64,000 bases of DNA from Tuctoria greenei. Its lineage: Eukaryota > Streptophyta > Magnoliopsida > Poales > Poaceae. The notes beneath the pieces are model-generated. The model was given only the letters and a program-made list of their open reading frames with translations. It did no database searches and had not been told where the DNA came from. The stretch covers positions 95,155,591 to 95,219,590 of the forward strand of contig JAYESD010000003.1 in the NCBI GenBank assembly GCA_036927565.1. Direction: 5' to 3'. Shown here piece after piece: positions 44,569 through 56,548 of this stretch; the first letter of the stretch is position 1; the number at the start of each line of letters is the position of its first letter. The translations under genes were made by a program, and so were the position numbers.

Positions 44569-46490
44569 TGTAAGACCTATGTGTGCTGAATACATTGGCT
44601 TGTAGTGAATACACTTGGCTTTGATGATAAAAGTTTTAAATATCACCAAAACACCTTTTTATCAAGGTCCGACTCTAGCTCCGAGCTACAGCAAGGTCCG
44701 ACGGTAGGTCCGACTTGTTTTGGGTAGCTCCGGCTACGTTAGATGCTAGGTCCGGCTTCTTGGTAAGGTCCGACTAGTTTTGGTTAGCTCCGGTGAGCTT
44801 TATCTTTAGCTCCGGTATGTCTTTGTTAGCTCCGGCATGTCTTTGTTAGCTTCGGCATGTCCTTGATAGCTTCGGCATATATTTGATAGCTCCGGCATGT
44901 TTTTGCTAAGCTCCATCTTACTTTGTTCTAGCTCCGGTTTTGGGTTGACTAGTTCCGTACTAGTTTTGGTAAGCTCCGGCGCTAGGTTCTACTAGCTTTT
45001 GTTAGCTCCGGCTCAAGCTCCGGGTTGCTCTGGCAAGGTCTGGAACTTGACCGCAGTGTTTCTGCTTAGCTCCGGCTCAAGCTCCGGGTTGCTCTGGCAA
45101 GGTTCGGAACTTGACCGAAGTGCTTCTGCTTTTCATTTGCAATGTTTTGTACTTGCTTTACAAGATTGGAAAGATTGCTTAGTATTCATTTGCTAAGTTT
45201 TTGGTGTGTTTTGAATGATACGGCTGATATCGTTTCTAATGTGGTTTTGCAACATGCTTATGTGAGGTTCTCATGTAAGGTGTTGTGTTCGGAACTAACG
45301 TGAGTCAAGTCGAGGACTTGGGCTCGTATGGATTGGTTGTTTGTTCATGTGCAGGTGTTGCTTGAGTTCAATTCATGGCTGGTGACGGGATCCATTGGAC
45401 TAGTCTCAGGAGGAGATGAGGTTCCAAGAACCAAGTTCGGGAGGAACTGTGGTTGAGCGGGTCAGGAGGTCGCGCAGGATGATTGAATCAAGGGCAGTGC
45501 ATATGAAGGTCGAAGGAAGGTGTTAGCACGTATGCATGCGGTGCATGACATGGCAATATGCTTCTAGAGACGGATTATGGAAGGAAGATCTGATCGGAAG
45601 GATCAGATCGTATCGGTTGAAGACTTTGGCTGCGGCGGAGTCGGTTATGGCTCGGTATGGGAAGTATTGAGTTGGTTATGTTAGGATTTCGTGTGTATCA
45701 CGAATTTGAGTTGTTTAGGAATGTGGGATACGTTCCTAAGGTGTTTGGAAGTCTTAAGATTGCTTCTATCTGTGTATAGAAGAATCTTGAGCAGTTATGG
45801 AAAGTTAGGATTGTGATCGGATTAGGATTGGAGTCCTAGTTGAGATTGGGATGGCCTAAGGGCTGGTTATATAAGCAAGGGAAGGCCAAAGCTCGTGGTA
45901 GACAACTTTGGGGCTGTTCCTCTTGTGTTCTATTGAATAAAATTCGTAGTTTGAAGGAACTTTTGTGCCTTGTTCGTCCGACTTGTTCCAGACAAGTTTT
46001 ACTCGTCGAGTTTCTGGACAGCACTACCTTTCGTCGTTGGTTTTATCATAACTCGAGTTATACAGATCCAATTGACATGATTCTTTTTGGGTTGTCTTCA
46101 CAACTTGATTATCTATCATCCGTCAAAATTTCACGGTCATTGGATTTGTGGTTTTTGATCTACACGAGTTTCTTTGCAGCACTCCAGAAACTGTTTTTCT
46201 CGGGTAGGTCAGATTGACCAGTGTTTGATCTTTTGATCATAACTTGAGTTGTTCTCGACGGATTTGAGTAATTCTTTTTGTGTTGTCTTCGTGACTTGAT
46301 TCTCTCTGATATATATCACTTTTGTCACGGTGAAACACGTTTAGATTAGTCTCATACACGATTTCTTTAACAGATCGTTTTTCTACCGAAGGGATTAGGG
46401 TTTTATTGTTTCTGCTGCGTAAGATTTTTAAATCTACCATTCACCCCCCCCCCCCCTCTGGTAGCTTTTCACGTGCTCTTCGATCCTACA
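44569..46490 (+). repeat. K1 3' LTR
   Basis: 1922 bp; TATATAAG at 45868-45875; a C13 run at 46444-46456 where the 5' LTR has C7. Confidence 0.95.
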
Positions 46491-46495
46491 ACAAG

Positions 46496-48434
46496 ACCTT
46501 TGAGCTAGAATGTGATGCAAGCGGCATTGGTATTGGAGGCGTTCTCATACAAGGAGGTAAACTCGTTGCTTTCTTTAGTAAAAAACTTCATGGTCCTTCT
46601 CTGAATTATTCTACTTATGATAAGGAATTGTATGCCTTAGTGCGTGTATTACAAACTTGACAACATTATCTTTGGTCTAAGGAGTTTGTCATACATTCCG
46701 ATCATGAATCATTGGAGTATCTTAAGTGTCAAACCAATCTGAATAAATGACATGCTAAATGGATTGAGTTCATAGAGTCGTTTCCATACATCATTAAGCA
46801 TAATAAAGGGAAGGACAATATCATTGCCGATGCATTATCTAGGTGTTATACCATGCTGTCCCAACTTGATCATAAAATCTTTGGTTTCAAACAATTAAAG
46901 CACTATATCCTACTGATTTGGACTTCAAAGATGCTTTTGAAAATTGTAGAGAAGGAAGAACTTGGAATAAATATGTGCTGCGAGAGGGTCTACTCTATCG
47001 TGCTAACAAGCTATGCATTCCAGCTAGCTCCGTTCGTCTATTGCTTTTGCAGAAAGCACATGGAGGAGGTTTGATGGGACATTTTGGAGTGAAGAAAACT
47101 GAAGATGTGCTGTCCACACACTTCTTTTGGCCAAAGATGAGGCGTGATGTCGAGCGCTACGTGTCACGATGCACTACTTGCAACAAAGCTAAGTCTCGCC
47201 TTAACCCACATGGTCTTTATATGCCTCTTCCTGTTCCTAGTGTACCTTGGGAGGATATTTCTATGGACTTTGTTTTGGGATTGCCTAGGACTAAGAGGGG
47301 GAGGGATAGTATTTTTGTAGTTGTTGATCTTTTTCCAAAATGGCACACTTTATACCTTGTCATAAGAATGATAATGCCTCACACATTGCTGATTTATTTA
47401 TGACGGAAATTGTTCGTTTACATGGTGTGCCAAATACCATTGTTTCTGATCGTGATGCAAAATTTTTAAGTCATTTTTGGAGAACTTTGTGGTATAAATT
47501 GGGAACCAAGTTGCTGTTTTCAACTACATGTCACCCACAAACGGATGGACAGACCGAGGTAGTTAATCGTACTTTATCCACTATGTTGCGGGCTGTCTTG
47601 AAAACAAATTTGAAGTTGTGGGAGGAGTGTTTACCACATATAGAATTTGCGTACAACAGATCCGTTCACTCCACGACAAAGGTAAGTCCATTCCAGGTAG
47701 TGTATGGTTTCAATCCCCGTGCTCCTATTGATTTACTACCTTTGCCTCCTTCTGAATCTATAAATTTGGATGCTACACAACGATCTGAATTTATTCTTAA
47801 GATGCATGAAACTACAAAGAAAAATATTGAAATGATGATTGATAAGTATAGGATTGCAGGTAGTAAAGGTAGAAAAGAAGTAAAACTTGAACCGGGTGAT
47901 TTGGTGTGGTTACATTTGAGAAAAGAGCGATTTCCCGACTTTAGAAAATCTAAACTTATGCCACGAGCTGCTGGTCCTTTTAAGATCATTGACAAGATTA
48001 ATGATAATGCATATAAGCTTGAATTGCCTCCCGATTTTGGGGTTAGTCCTACATTTAACATTTCAGATTTACGACCGTACTTGGGAGAAGAAGATGAACT
48101 TGAGTCGAGGACAACTCCAATTCAAGAGGGGGAGGATGATGAGGACATCACAACAGCGGAGACGCACATTGAACTGCAAGGACCAATCACAAGAGCACGA
48201 GCACAGTTATTAAATCAGCAGGTGAATTCGTTCCTAACTTCTTTTGCATGTGAGTTTGAGAATAGATTGCTATGTGATGATTTAATTGTTATTAGGAATA
48301 ATGGAGAAGATCAACAAGTGAAGGAAGGAGGCCTTGGGAGCGTGGAGAACCAGCTGGGACGTCCACAAGTTGATGGAAACAGTTTACAACTCGGACTCGA
48401 GTTCAACTCGGAGTCCAAGAGCAGTCCACCTTAA
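46496..48434 (+). pseudogene. G1 pol, second part: RNase H and integrase, reading into the 3' LTR
   Basis: Resumes after K1 with the RNase H (FELECDASGIGIGGVL ... NYSTYDKELYALV), broken by TGA at about 46658 and 46747. Frameshifts follow near 46900 and 47335. The integrase has the zinc domain (LLLLQKAHGGGLMGHFG ... CTTCNKAK), the core (MDFVLGLPRTKRGRDSIFVVVD, SDRDAKFLSHFW, HPQTDGQTEVVNRTL) and a C-terminus ending FNISDLRPYLGEEDE. The frame crosses the LTR boundary (48137) and continues 298 nt to a stop at 48434 (GPITRARAQLLNQQ). Confidence 0.9.
48123..48136 (+). promoter_or_regulatory. G1 polypurine tract
   Basis: CAAGAGGGGGAGGA immediately before the 3' LTR; it also encodes part of integrase. 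Confidence 0.85.
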
Positions 48435-49000
48435 AACAGACGCCCAGGAGGCATACGGACTCCGTTTTCGACGTTCTACATATGAACGGAAAGAGGAGAA
48501 GATAAAATTTCCAATGGTTCTGGTACCACCTCAAAATTCCTCCGGAGTCATTGGGAATCGTCGAAACAAATCGAGTCCAGATTTCTGTCCGGTGCTGCGC
48601 CACCGAATCGGGCCTTTGGGCCTTGTATCCCGTAAGAGTCCATTAGGGACGCGTCTAATCGTGTTTTGGTCGAATCCTAGCCTATAAATACTGCAGCCGC
48701 CGGTCATATTCGGTGGGTTTTGCTTAGATCAATAATATCGCCGTTCTACGGTTTGTGAGACCCCAACTTCGCGATTTCCGATCGTGTCTTCTACGTTCTT
48801 GCTCGTGTTCTCGGTTGCACTTGCAGGGATTAGCCTTCTTGGCGAGGTCAAGCGTGTGCAGCACGGTTGATAACCAACAGAGCCGTGGTGTAGTGATTGC
48901 AGGGGTACTCGTACCGCTCGAGTGCCGCGGATCATCAACGTCGAGTTCTCCACCCGAATCGACATATCTTTCGGAAGATCGGGCCTAAACTTACTCATCA
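48137..49000 (+). repeat. G1 3' LTR
   Basis: 864 bp; TATAAATA at 48683-48690. Followed by the TSD CCACA. Confidence 0.94.
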
Positions 49001-49005
49001 CCACA

Positions 49006-51545
49006 TCAAGCTCAAGCCACCTTTGGGAGGATTTGAGAACACATCTCTCCTTCAAACTCATTTTGAGTTTGAGGTAAAGAAATGTTCAAGATGATGACCC
49101 AATAGAGGAGCAAGAAGAAGCCTCAACCAAATCCTTCACCAAATCCAACCTCAACTTGACATTTGACATTGAACATCAAGCCTACGTCAAACTTGAATGG
49201 TGTGATTTTCTCACACATAGGCATTAATCACCAATTGCCCTTCAAATAAGGTATTGGGAGCTAACCACCCCTCTCTATCATAGAGGGGAAGTTTGTAGGA
49301 GTAATATTACTATGCAGGCATTCAAAGATCCGATTGTTAGAAATCCTAAGAGGATTTCATTTCAACATCTCTTGGTCAAGGAGTAAATTAGGATGGTTGT
49401 TACCTATCAAAAATTAAGCCCGAAGGTCAATCATGACTATACAAGGTCGGAGATTTTACATGAAAACCCTCCATGAGCAACCAATGGGCTGCTACGAATA
49501 TATGAGAGCATTATGCTCTCAACTATTCTAAGCACCCATTCAAGCTTAAGGGAATTGCCACCATTATTGGGTGTAAGTAATTTCTTTGAGTCTAAAAGGT
49601 ATAATTTACCTTAACCAACGAATGATAAGATCACATTGAAAGTATATTGGCTGCAAGTAGTTCCTATGTGGACAGAAGGTCTTATATATCTTAGCCAAGG
49701 AACAACGGATCACACTCAACCCATGTTAAGTGCACATCATACCTTTGTGGTTATAGATATTTTGTACCTTAGCCAAGGAACAACATATCACATCCAACAC
49801 ATGTTGGGTACATGTCACTCTTTTGTGGCTAAAGGTTATCATTACCTTAGCCAAGAAATAATGGATCACACCCAATGCATAATGAGTACAAGTTATTCCT
49901 TTGTGGCAAAAGGGAATGTTACACCTTAGCCAAAGAATGATGAAACACACTCAACGCATGTTGGGTGCACGTCATTCCTTTGTAGCTAAAGGTTGTCATT
50001 ACCTTAGTCATGGAATAACAAAGTACGTCCAACACGTGAGAGACCTTAAGGTGCGGACGAGCGACATTAACAACATTCTCTTCAACCACACTCATGGCTC
50101 CCGTGGGAGGCAGCACAACATCGACACTCAACCCTCCATTGTCAAAGCCACGCTGCAACAAGGATAGACCAAACACATGGCCTACCTCCATCGTTAGGGA
50201 TTCAACCCCTATCACAGAACATGATCAAGAATAAGCTTGGGGAAGGGCCCCCAATTGAGGTAACCTGCATCACACCTATTGAATTTTTATTTCCATCCAT
50301 TCATCCACCTTGCATCTAAAAAATAAAATATAAATAGTAATGTAGATTTGCTTCCCGTCAAATAAAGATGTGCGGTAAGAATGGTTTAAAATTCACATAG
50401 ATGAAATGATGAATAGTTGCTCTGTTATTTTTCCTATGTTCCTAGTATACAACTTGCTACTCTCCAAATATTGCTTTCATTGGCTTAAATTAATTTTGCC
50501 TTCATTTAAAAATTGTGGGTGGCAAAAGCTTAATCTAATTCTAGGTTGTTGTGAGATTTGAGATAGTGATAGGGCTATTATTCCTAGTTTGAAAGTGAAA
50601 CTTAGATTTTCGGAGAAAATTCTAAAAAGATTTAAGTCACTCTCATTTAAATACCTACCAAAGACATATGATGTTTTACATTGATAACCTTATGCATATG
50701 TTATTTGCTTTCACATTGAGCCTAGTCAAACTAGTATAGTCCTATGTGAGAATTAATTCATTCCTTTTGAATTCAAGACTTCACTTGCACATGCTATACT
50801 TCTACACTAGAAGCTAGCAAATTTTCATCATATCATCATTCCACAATAAAAAGATAAACTACATGATTCTCATACTTAAAACCCTCTTCAAGTCTATTGC
50901 ACAAAAGGGAGTAGAAGCCATGGCTACAAGAAAAAGAAAAAAATGCATGCTTACATCATAACTATGAGAAAAAAGAGAGAGAGAAAGTAGCCATGTTTTA
51001 TCCCTACAATAAAGAGAGTCCACATCAAAAGGAGTCATCTCAGCATCCACTTCCATTCCATCACTCATGCACGAGTCTTGAATCAAAATGTTTTGAATTA
51101 ATTCATCGTAAGGCTTACTCTTTTGACGTAGCAATATTATGTGTTGCAAATATGCCTACTACATTTCTTACAACATATAAACCTTATTTAGTGGTAGTAT
51201 TAGTATAGACAAATGTCTTGGTAAGGATATATTTCCACTATACAAAAAGTAGTGAATGCGAGCATCAAATTGAGGTACTTAGAATCTAAATTGAAACTTT
51301 TCGGAATTTAAGTGGAACATGACATCTAGGCTATGCTTGCTCTATTTACTATTCTATCATTCAACTACCCATGAATATGAAAAGCATAAGCCCCATAATG
51401 ACTTAGAAGGGTAGAGTACCATAACCAATTTTTACAATAATAGGTAGAGTATTTTGTTATGCACTTGGTACTTTTGAAAGGTATAACATTGCAACTTCTG
51501 ATCATCAACCTAAAGTCTTGACTTTGCTCGAGACGAGCAAAGGAT
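49006..51545 (+). other. C3 internal 3' portion, noncoding
   Basis: Continues the internal region cut at 31000; aligns with C1 about 15345-16540 and then with 10045-12035. The copies of the ~79-bp repeat lie at 49597-50030. No protein motif. Confidence 0.75.
49597..50030 (+). repeat. About 79-bp tandem repeat in C3, ~5.5 units
   Basis: Same ACCTTAGCCAAGGAA / TTTGTGGCTAAAGG plan and unit order as at 10045-10475, so the array predates the divergence of the two copies. Confidence 0.85.
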
Positions 51546-51560
51546 AAGCTTGGAGGAGTT
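51546..51560 (+). promoter_or_regulatory. C3 polypurine tract
   Basis: AAGCTTGGAGGAGTT directly before the 3' LTR. Confidence 0.82.
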
Positions 51561-53124
51561 TGCTGACGGCTGTTATATACCAATTTCACCCATCAATATA
51601 ACTCAATTATGTGAACGAAAGATTATTTCTTGCACGCATCACCTTTCAACTTAACATATTTCCACTCGTCCTTGGAAAAATAGTGTATGCATACTTTTTA
51701 TATAGGAAATGAGGTGAAAGAGGGGGAGCAATCCTAAAAAGTATCATCCCAGCCAATCAAGCACCGACACGTGACATCACATGGATCAAATGGCCGACAA
51801 ACAGACATATCCGAGGAGATCCAACGGTGTATCACCCATATAAGTCAATAGGGCCCACTTGGAAGTGACCTGGAGAAAGCACATGTGAAATGGAGCGAAG
51901 ACCAGTTCGGCCGAACTGAGGGTTCGGCCGAACCCTTCCTGGTGCCAAACTCGGTCAACTTCCACGTGTTGACTCTTTGTGGTGTCCTGATAATGATGAA
52001 GACTGATTTATGCGCTTTTGGTGGCAGAAATTGACCCTTCTTCAGCTATAAATAGGACCCCCTACTTCTCACTGCAACACATACCACTTGCATTCTATTG
52101 TATACACTACTTTTCTTAGTCCTTAGAGGATTTAGGCTGTAGAGAGGAGAGTCTCTAGTCTCTGGTCCAAATTGAGAAAGGTGTAGAGGGAGTCTCTCTT
52201 GCCAATTCCAAATCGGGAAAGGTATGGCTCATGTATTCCTTATTGTATTTGAGACTTTATGCATAATAAAAATATTATCTTTAGTCTTCCTTTATACATA
52301 TGCTTGGATGAAGCGTTTCTTATTTGATTGTGGAATCTATGTATGTGGTAGGAATAGTCTTTATGATTATGCCATAATGGTCTTATTCTATCATCATAAA
52401 CACTATATGCCCTCACCATAGTCTAAGTAGTTACCATATGATCATGTTAACGTGAATAACTTATGCTAGGTCTCAACATTGGTTCAACGATGTTTAGGTT
52501 AGTCATTGCCTTAGAGAGATACTTGTACTCGAGGCTCTAAGGTATTTACTTAACATGTAAGTGTAGTGCTTAGATAGTTAAGTAGCATTGGATGTCGCGT
52601 GGACCCACATATTGAAGAGGTAGGTAGTAGGTGGTGACGATCCTATCTGTCCTTTGTAATCTTCCATGTTCGGTTATGCCACAGGCTCTTAGCGGGAATC
52701 GTCCTAGTATTGCTAGGGGTAAATCCCGTGCTCGATGTGTTGAACAACTTAGCATAAAGATTCATCATTAACATGTTCATTAGTACCTAACATGGGCTAT
52801 GTATATGTATATTAGAGGCATTGTAGGGCAACTCACCAACTCTTAGTCTAATCTCCCTTAGTACCCATTTATCCTTTAGAATAGATTGTTTGGGTGTATG
52901 TCACACTACCCATATTATCAACTTACTCTTGTCATGATAATTGATTAGTAGTATTCCCTAACTTGATCATAAGAATAGTGTTACTTTACTACATTGCCTT
53001 CCTATGGGATAAATACAATACCCTTGGTAATACTCATGGGTGAAATGTTACAACGGTATCTTCCGTGTGCTTGTAGACCTCATCTCTTTCGAGAGATAAT
53101 CTGTTGTGTTAAGAACCGTCAACA
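51561..53124 (+). repeat. C3 3' LTR
   Basis: 1564 bp, TGCTGACGGC ... CCGTCAACA; TATAAATA at 52047-52054. It retains the uninterrupted GGTTCGGCCGAACC palindromic site into which the Mutator-like element jumped in the 5' LTR. Confidence 0.9.
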
Positions 53125-53376
53125 ATCATCGAGTAAGGTTGGAGGTTCTTGTCGAGACGGCGATTATTCGAATCCACCGCTGTTGAAGTGTAGCAACGAT
53201 ACTTCCTCGATACTACTAAAGCATAGTCCGCAGAGGTTAATATTTAGACGGGGCGCGCGTAAGATCAAGAACAATAGGTGAACATCGAATGTTTTTACGT
53301 GGTTCAGGCCGCCTGAGCGTAATACCCTACTCCAGGGGTGGTTGTTGATTGTACGAGGGTGTTTGCATAGCGAGTG
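53125..53376. other. Short unclassified stretch between C3 and K2
   Basis: 252 bp with no recognisable feature apart from the ATCAT that may be the C3 TSD. Confidence 0.4.
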
Positions 53377-54446
53377 TGTAGGATCGAATACCACGTGAAA
53401 AGCTACCAGAGGGGGTGAATGGTAGATTTAAATTTTTTCAACAGAAGCAACAAAAACCCATCAGCAGAAAATCAATATGTTAAAGAGATCGTATGTGCGA
53501 CTAATCTAAACGTGATCAATTATGACAAAACTAATATATATTCTGGAGAATCAAGTCACGAAGACACGACAACAAGAATCATGAAAAAACATCAAGAAAA
53601 CTCAAGTTACGATCGAAAGATTGAACGAAGGTCAATCTGTTCTACCCGAGAAAAATCAGATCTCCAACACTGCAATGAAACTCCTATAGATACACAACCA
53701 CAAATCCAATGACCGTGAAATTTTCACAGATGATAGATAATCAAGTTTTGAAGACAAACTAAAAAGAATCACATCAATTGGATCTATAAAACTCGGGTTA
53801 TGATAAAACTACTGAAGCAAGGTAGTGCTGTGCAGAAACTCGACGAGAAAGACTTGATAGAAACAAGTCGGACGAACAAGGCACAAAAGCTCCTTTAGAC
53901 TACGAACTTTATTGATAAAAATGCAAAAGGAACAGCCCCAAAGTCATGCACCACGGGCTCTGGCCTCCCTTGCTTATATAACCAGCCCTTAGGCCAACCC
54001 AATCCTAACTAGGACTCAAATCCTACTCGAATTCAACCGAAACTTTCCATAACTGCTCGAGACTCTTCCATACGCAGATAGAAGCAATCTTAAGACTTTC
54101 AAACACCTTAGGAACATATACCACATTCCTTAAACAACCCAACTTCGTGACCCACACAAAATCCTATTATAATCAACTCAAATCTTTCTATATTTGAGTC
54201 AAATCTAAACCAGTCGCAGCCCGAGTCCATAACCTAGTCGGTTGGACCTTTCCGACCAATTTTTTACATCCACATCTCTTCATCACGTCTTGGAACCATG
54301 TAGCCACATCCATGCACTCCTTGCACATGTGCAAACATCTTCCAACAACGTCTACGATACCTTCATATGCATTATTCTTGATTCAACCATGTTGTGCAAC
54401 CTCTCGATAAACTCAACCGCAATTTCTCCTGAACTTGGTTGTTGAA

Positions 54447-55313
54447 TGATAGGATCTTGGTTCCTGATCTTTCGATGAGAATAGAAGGGTTTGATTTGTT
54501 GAGAAGAAGACGTTGGCGATCCGACTACACCGTCCCCAAGACGATGTGCCTTAGCGATCGGTACACCGACTCCGAAGTTGTATTGATCTTACCGGCGCAC
54601 AATCAACCTGACCACGAGGGCCTTTGTTCCTGCTAGCAATCGAAGAACACACAAGAACAATAAGAACAAGTACTTATCAGTTGAATCAATCTGAAGTGGG
54701 ATTCAAGATACAAGTAGATGGGCGATCTAGTCGACATGAGCTTGTATAAATAAGCAGCATAAGCTAACTTACGAATAAACAAAACCCACCAGCTAATGAG
54801 GGCGGCAACTACTATTTATTACCTCCCTAGGGTCGTGAGAAACCCTAATAACGAGTCACTAATGGACTCCAAACGATACATGGGCCATGGGCCCAATTTT
54901 GGTGACGCAGCACCATAGGAAGAAAAGGTCTTGGTATTAAAATAACGATTGTGGCCGACTCCGAATAGATATGGACATGAGGCCAGATCCATTTCAAAGT
55001 AGACTTGATAATCTTTCTAGAAAGTACTTGAACGCCAAGATCGGAGTCCGTATGAAGTAGTGGTGACCGTCACAAGTTGGTGCTGTTCTGCTGTCCAAAT
55101 CCCGTCCGCGCGAATTTCCTTCCCATTGGCTCCTTTCCATTGTTCCTAAGAAAAACAAGAAAGCATGTAGTTCCACGGTATACATAAGATGGACATAAAG
55201 CCAAGAACGAGTTCACCTCATAGTTTAGTTGACGTGCACGAGCGCGAGTGATCGGACTAGAAACCGGTAGCTAAGTTGGTGTGGATGTATCGAGGGTGTT
55301 GATGTCCTCATCA
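54447..55313 (-). repeat. G2 3' LTR
   Basis: 867 bp, TGATAGGATC ... CTCATCA on the plus strand. The PPT lies beside it (minus GCAAGAAGGGGAGCA, 55314-55328). Confidence 0.9.
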
Positions 55314-56501
55314 TGCTCCCCTTCTTGCATTTGAGTCGTCCGCGACTCAAGCTCATCTTCTTCTCCCAAATATGGCTTCAAATCTGCAATGTTAAATGTG
55401 GGACTAACCCCAAAATCCGCAGACAACTCGAGTTTATATGCATTATAATTAATCATTTCTAACACTTTGAATGAACCATCAGCTCGAGGTAACAATTTAG
55501 ACTTTCTCAAATCAGGAAACCTATCCTTTCACAAATGTAACCAAACTAAATCACCAGGTTCAAAAGTGATACTACCAGTAAGTTTATACTTGGCATTCAT
55601 GCACTCTATTATTCTTCTTAATGGTTTCATGCAACTTTAAGATCAATTCAGCACGATGTTTAACATCAAAATTCACTCGTTCCATTGAAGGAAGAGGTAA
55701 TAAATCAATAGGAGCACGGGATACAAATCCATAAACAATCTCAAAAGGGCATTTCTTAGTACTAGAATGTAGGGAATGATTATAAGCAAACTCAACATGA
55801 GGCAAACACTCTTCCCACATTTTTATATTCTTTTCAAAACAGCCCTAAGCATGGTAGATAAACTTATATTCACAACCTCAGTTTGACCATCAGTTTGGGG
55901 ATGACAAGTAGTTGAAAATAAAAGCTTAGTCCCCAATTTTGCCCATAACGTTCTCCAAAAATGGCTAAGAAACTTAGAATCACGATCTAAAACTATTGTG
56001 TTTGGCACACCATGCAACCTAACAATATCTCGGGAAAACAAATCAGCAACATGTGTAGCATCATCACTTTTACGACAAGGTATGAAGTGTGCCATTTTAG
56101 AAAATATATCCACGACAACAAAGATGCTATCCCTCCCCTTCTTTGTTCTAGGCAGTCCTAAAACAAAGTCCATAGAAATATCCTCCCAAGGCATGCTAGG
56201 AACAGGAAGAGGCATGTACAAACCATGTGAATTAAGTCGTTACTTAGCTTTTTGATATGTCGTGCAGCGAGCAACAAAGCGCTCCACGTCTCGCCTCATC
56301 CTTGGCCAAAAGAGATGACCAGCAAGTATGTCCTTCGTCTTTTTCACTCCAAAGTGCCCCCATCAGCCCGCCTCCATGCGCTTCCTGTAACAACAACAAA
56401 TGAACGGGGCTAGCTGGAATGCATAACTTGTTAGCTCTAAACACATAGCCATCGTTGAGGACAAATTTATTCAATGTTTTTCCATCTTTACATTTCAGCA
56501 A
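55271..56501 (-). pseudogene. G2 integrase, fragmented
   Basis: Three blocks in different frames: zinc-binding region (56501-56244, LLLLQEAHGGGLMG), catalytic core (56221-55823, MDFVLGLPRTKKGRDSIFVVVD ... HPQTDGQTEVVN) and C-terminus (55820-55271, ending FNIADLKPYLGEEDELESR). The last runs 43 nt into the 3' LTR before its stop, against 298 nt in G1. Confidence 0.87.
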
Positions 56502-56548
56502 TACATCTTTGAAATCAGCATCATGTTCATATTAATCTTTAATCGTTT

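Larger units (their letters stand above)
36029..46490 (+). mobile_element. K1: Sirevirus-type Copia retrotransposon inserted in G1 pol
   Basis: 10.46 kb. LTRs 36029-37944 and 44569-46490; perfect TSD ACAAG (36024-36028 and 46491-46495). Met-tRNA PBS, gag and pol in one frame interrupted by four stops, about 1 kb of noncoding DNA with repeated polypurine tracts, 3' LTR. The LTRs differ by roughly 45 substitutions (about 2.4%) and by a run of 7 versus 13 C near the end, which accounts for the whole 6-bp length difference. This is the least decayed pol in the window. Confidence 0.94.
31001..49000 (+). mobile_element. G1: CRM-like Ty3/Gypsy retrotransposon, interrupted by K1
   Basis: LTRs 31001-31863 and 48137-49000 (18 or so substitutions and one indel, about 2%), perfect TSD CCACA (30996-31000 and 49001-49005), Met-type PBS, gag, protease-RT, RNase H, integrase. 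The LTR start TGATGAGGACATC and a pol frame that continues into the 3' LTR are features I associate with the centromeric (CRM/CRR) clade. No chromodomain is seen. Coding is broken by a frameshift and several stops besides the K1 insertion. Confidence 0.9.
20723..53124 (+). mobile_element. C3: Athila-derived LTR element carrying nested insertions
   Basis: 5' LTR 20723-29242 (split), Asp-type PBS, internal 29269-51545 (split), PPT, 3' LTR 51561-53124. The flanks GTCGT (20718-20722) and ATCAT (53125-53129) are a plausible TSD with two G-to-A transitions. Removing the nested elements leaves about 7.5 kb, with no pol. It is a large non-autonomous derivative (LARD-like). It hosts a Mutator-like element plus S2 in its 5' LTR and G1 plus K1 in its interior. 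Confidence 0.87.
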
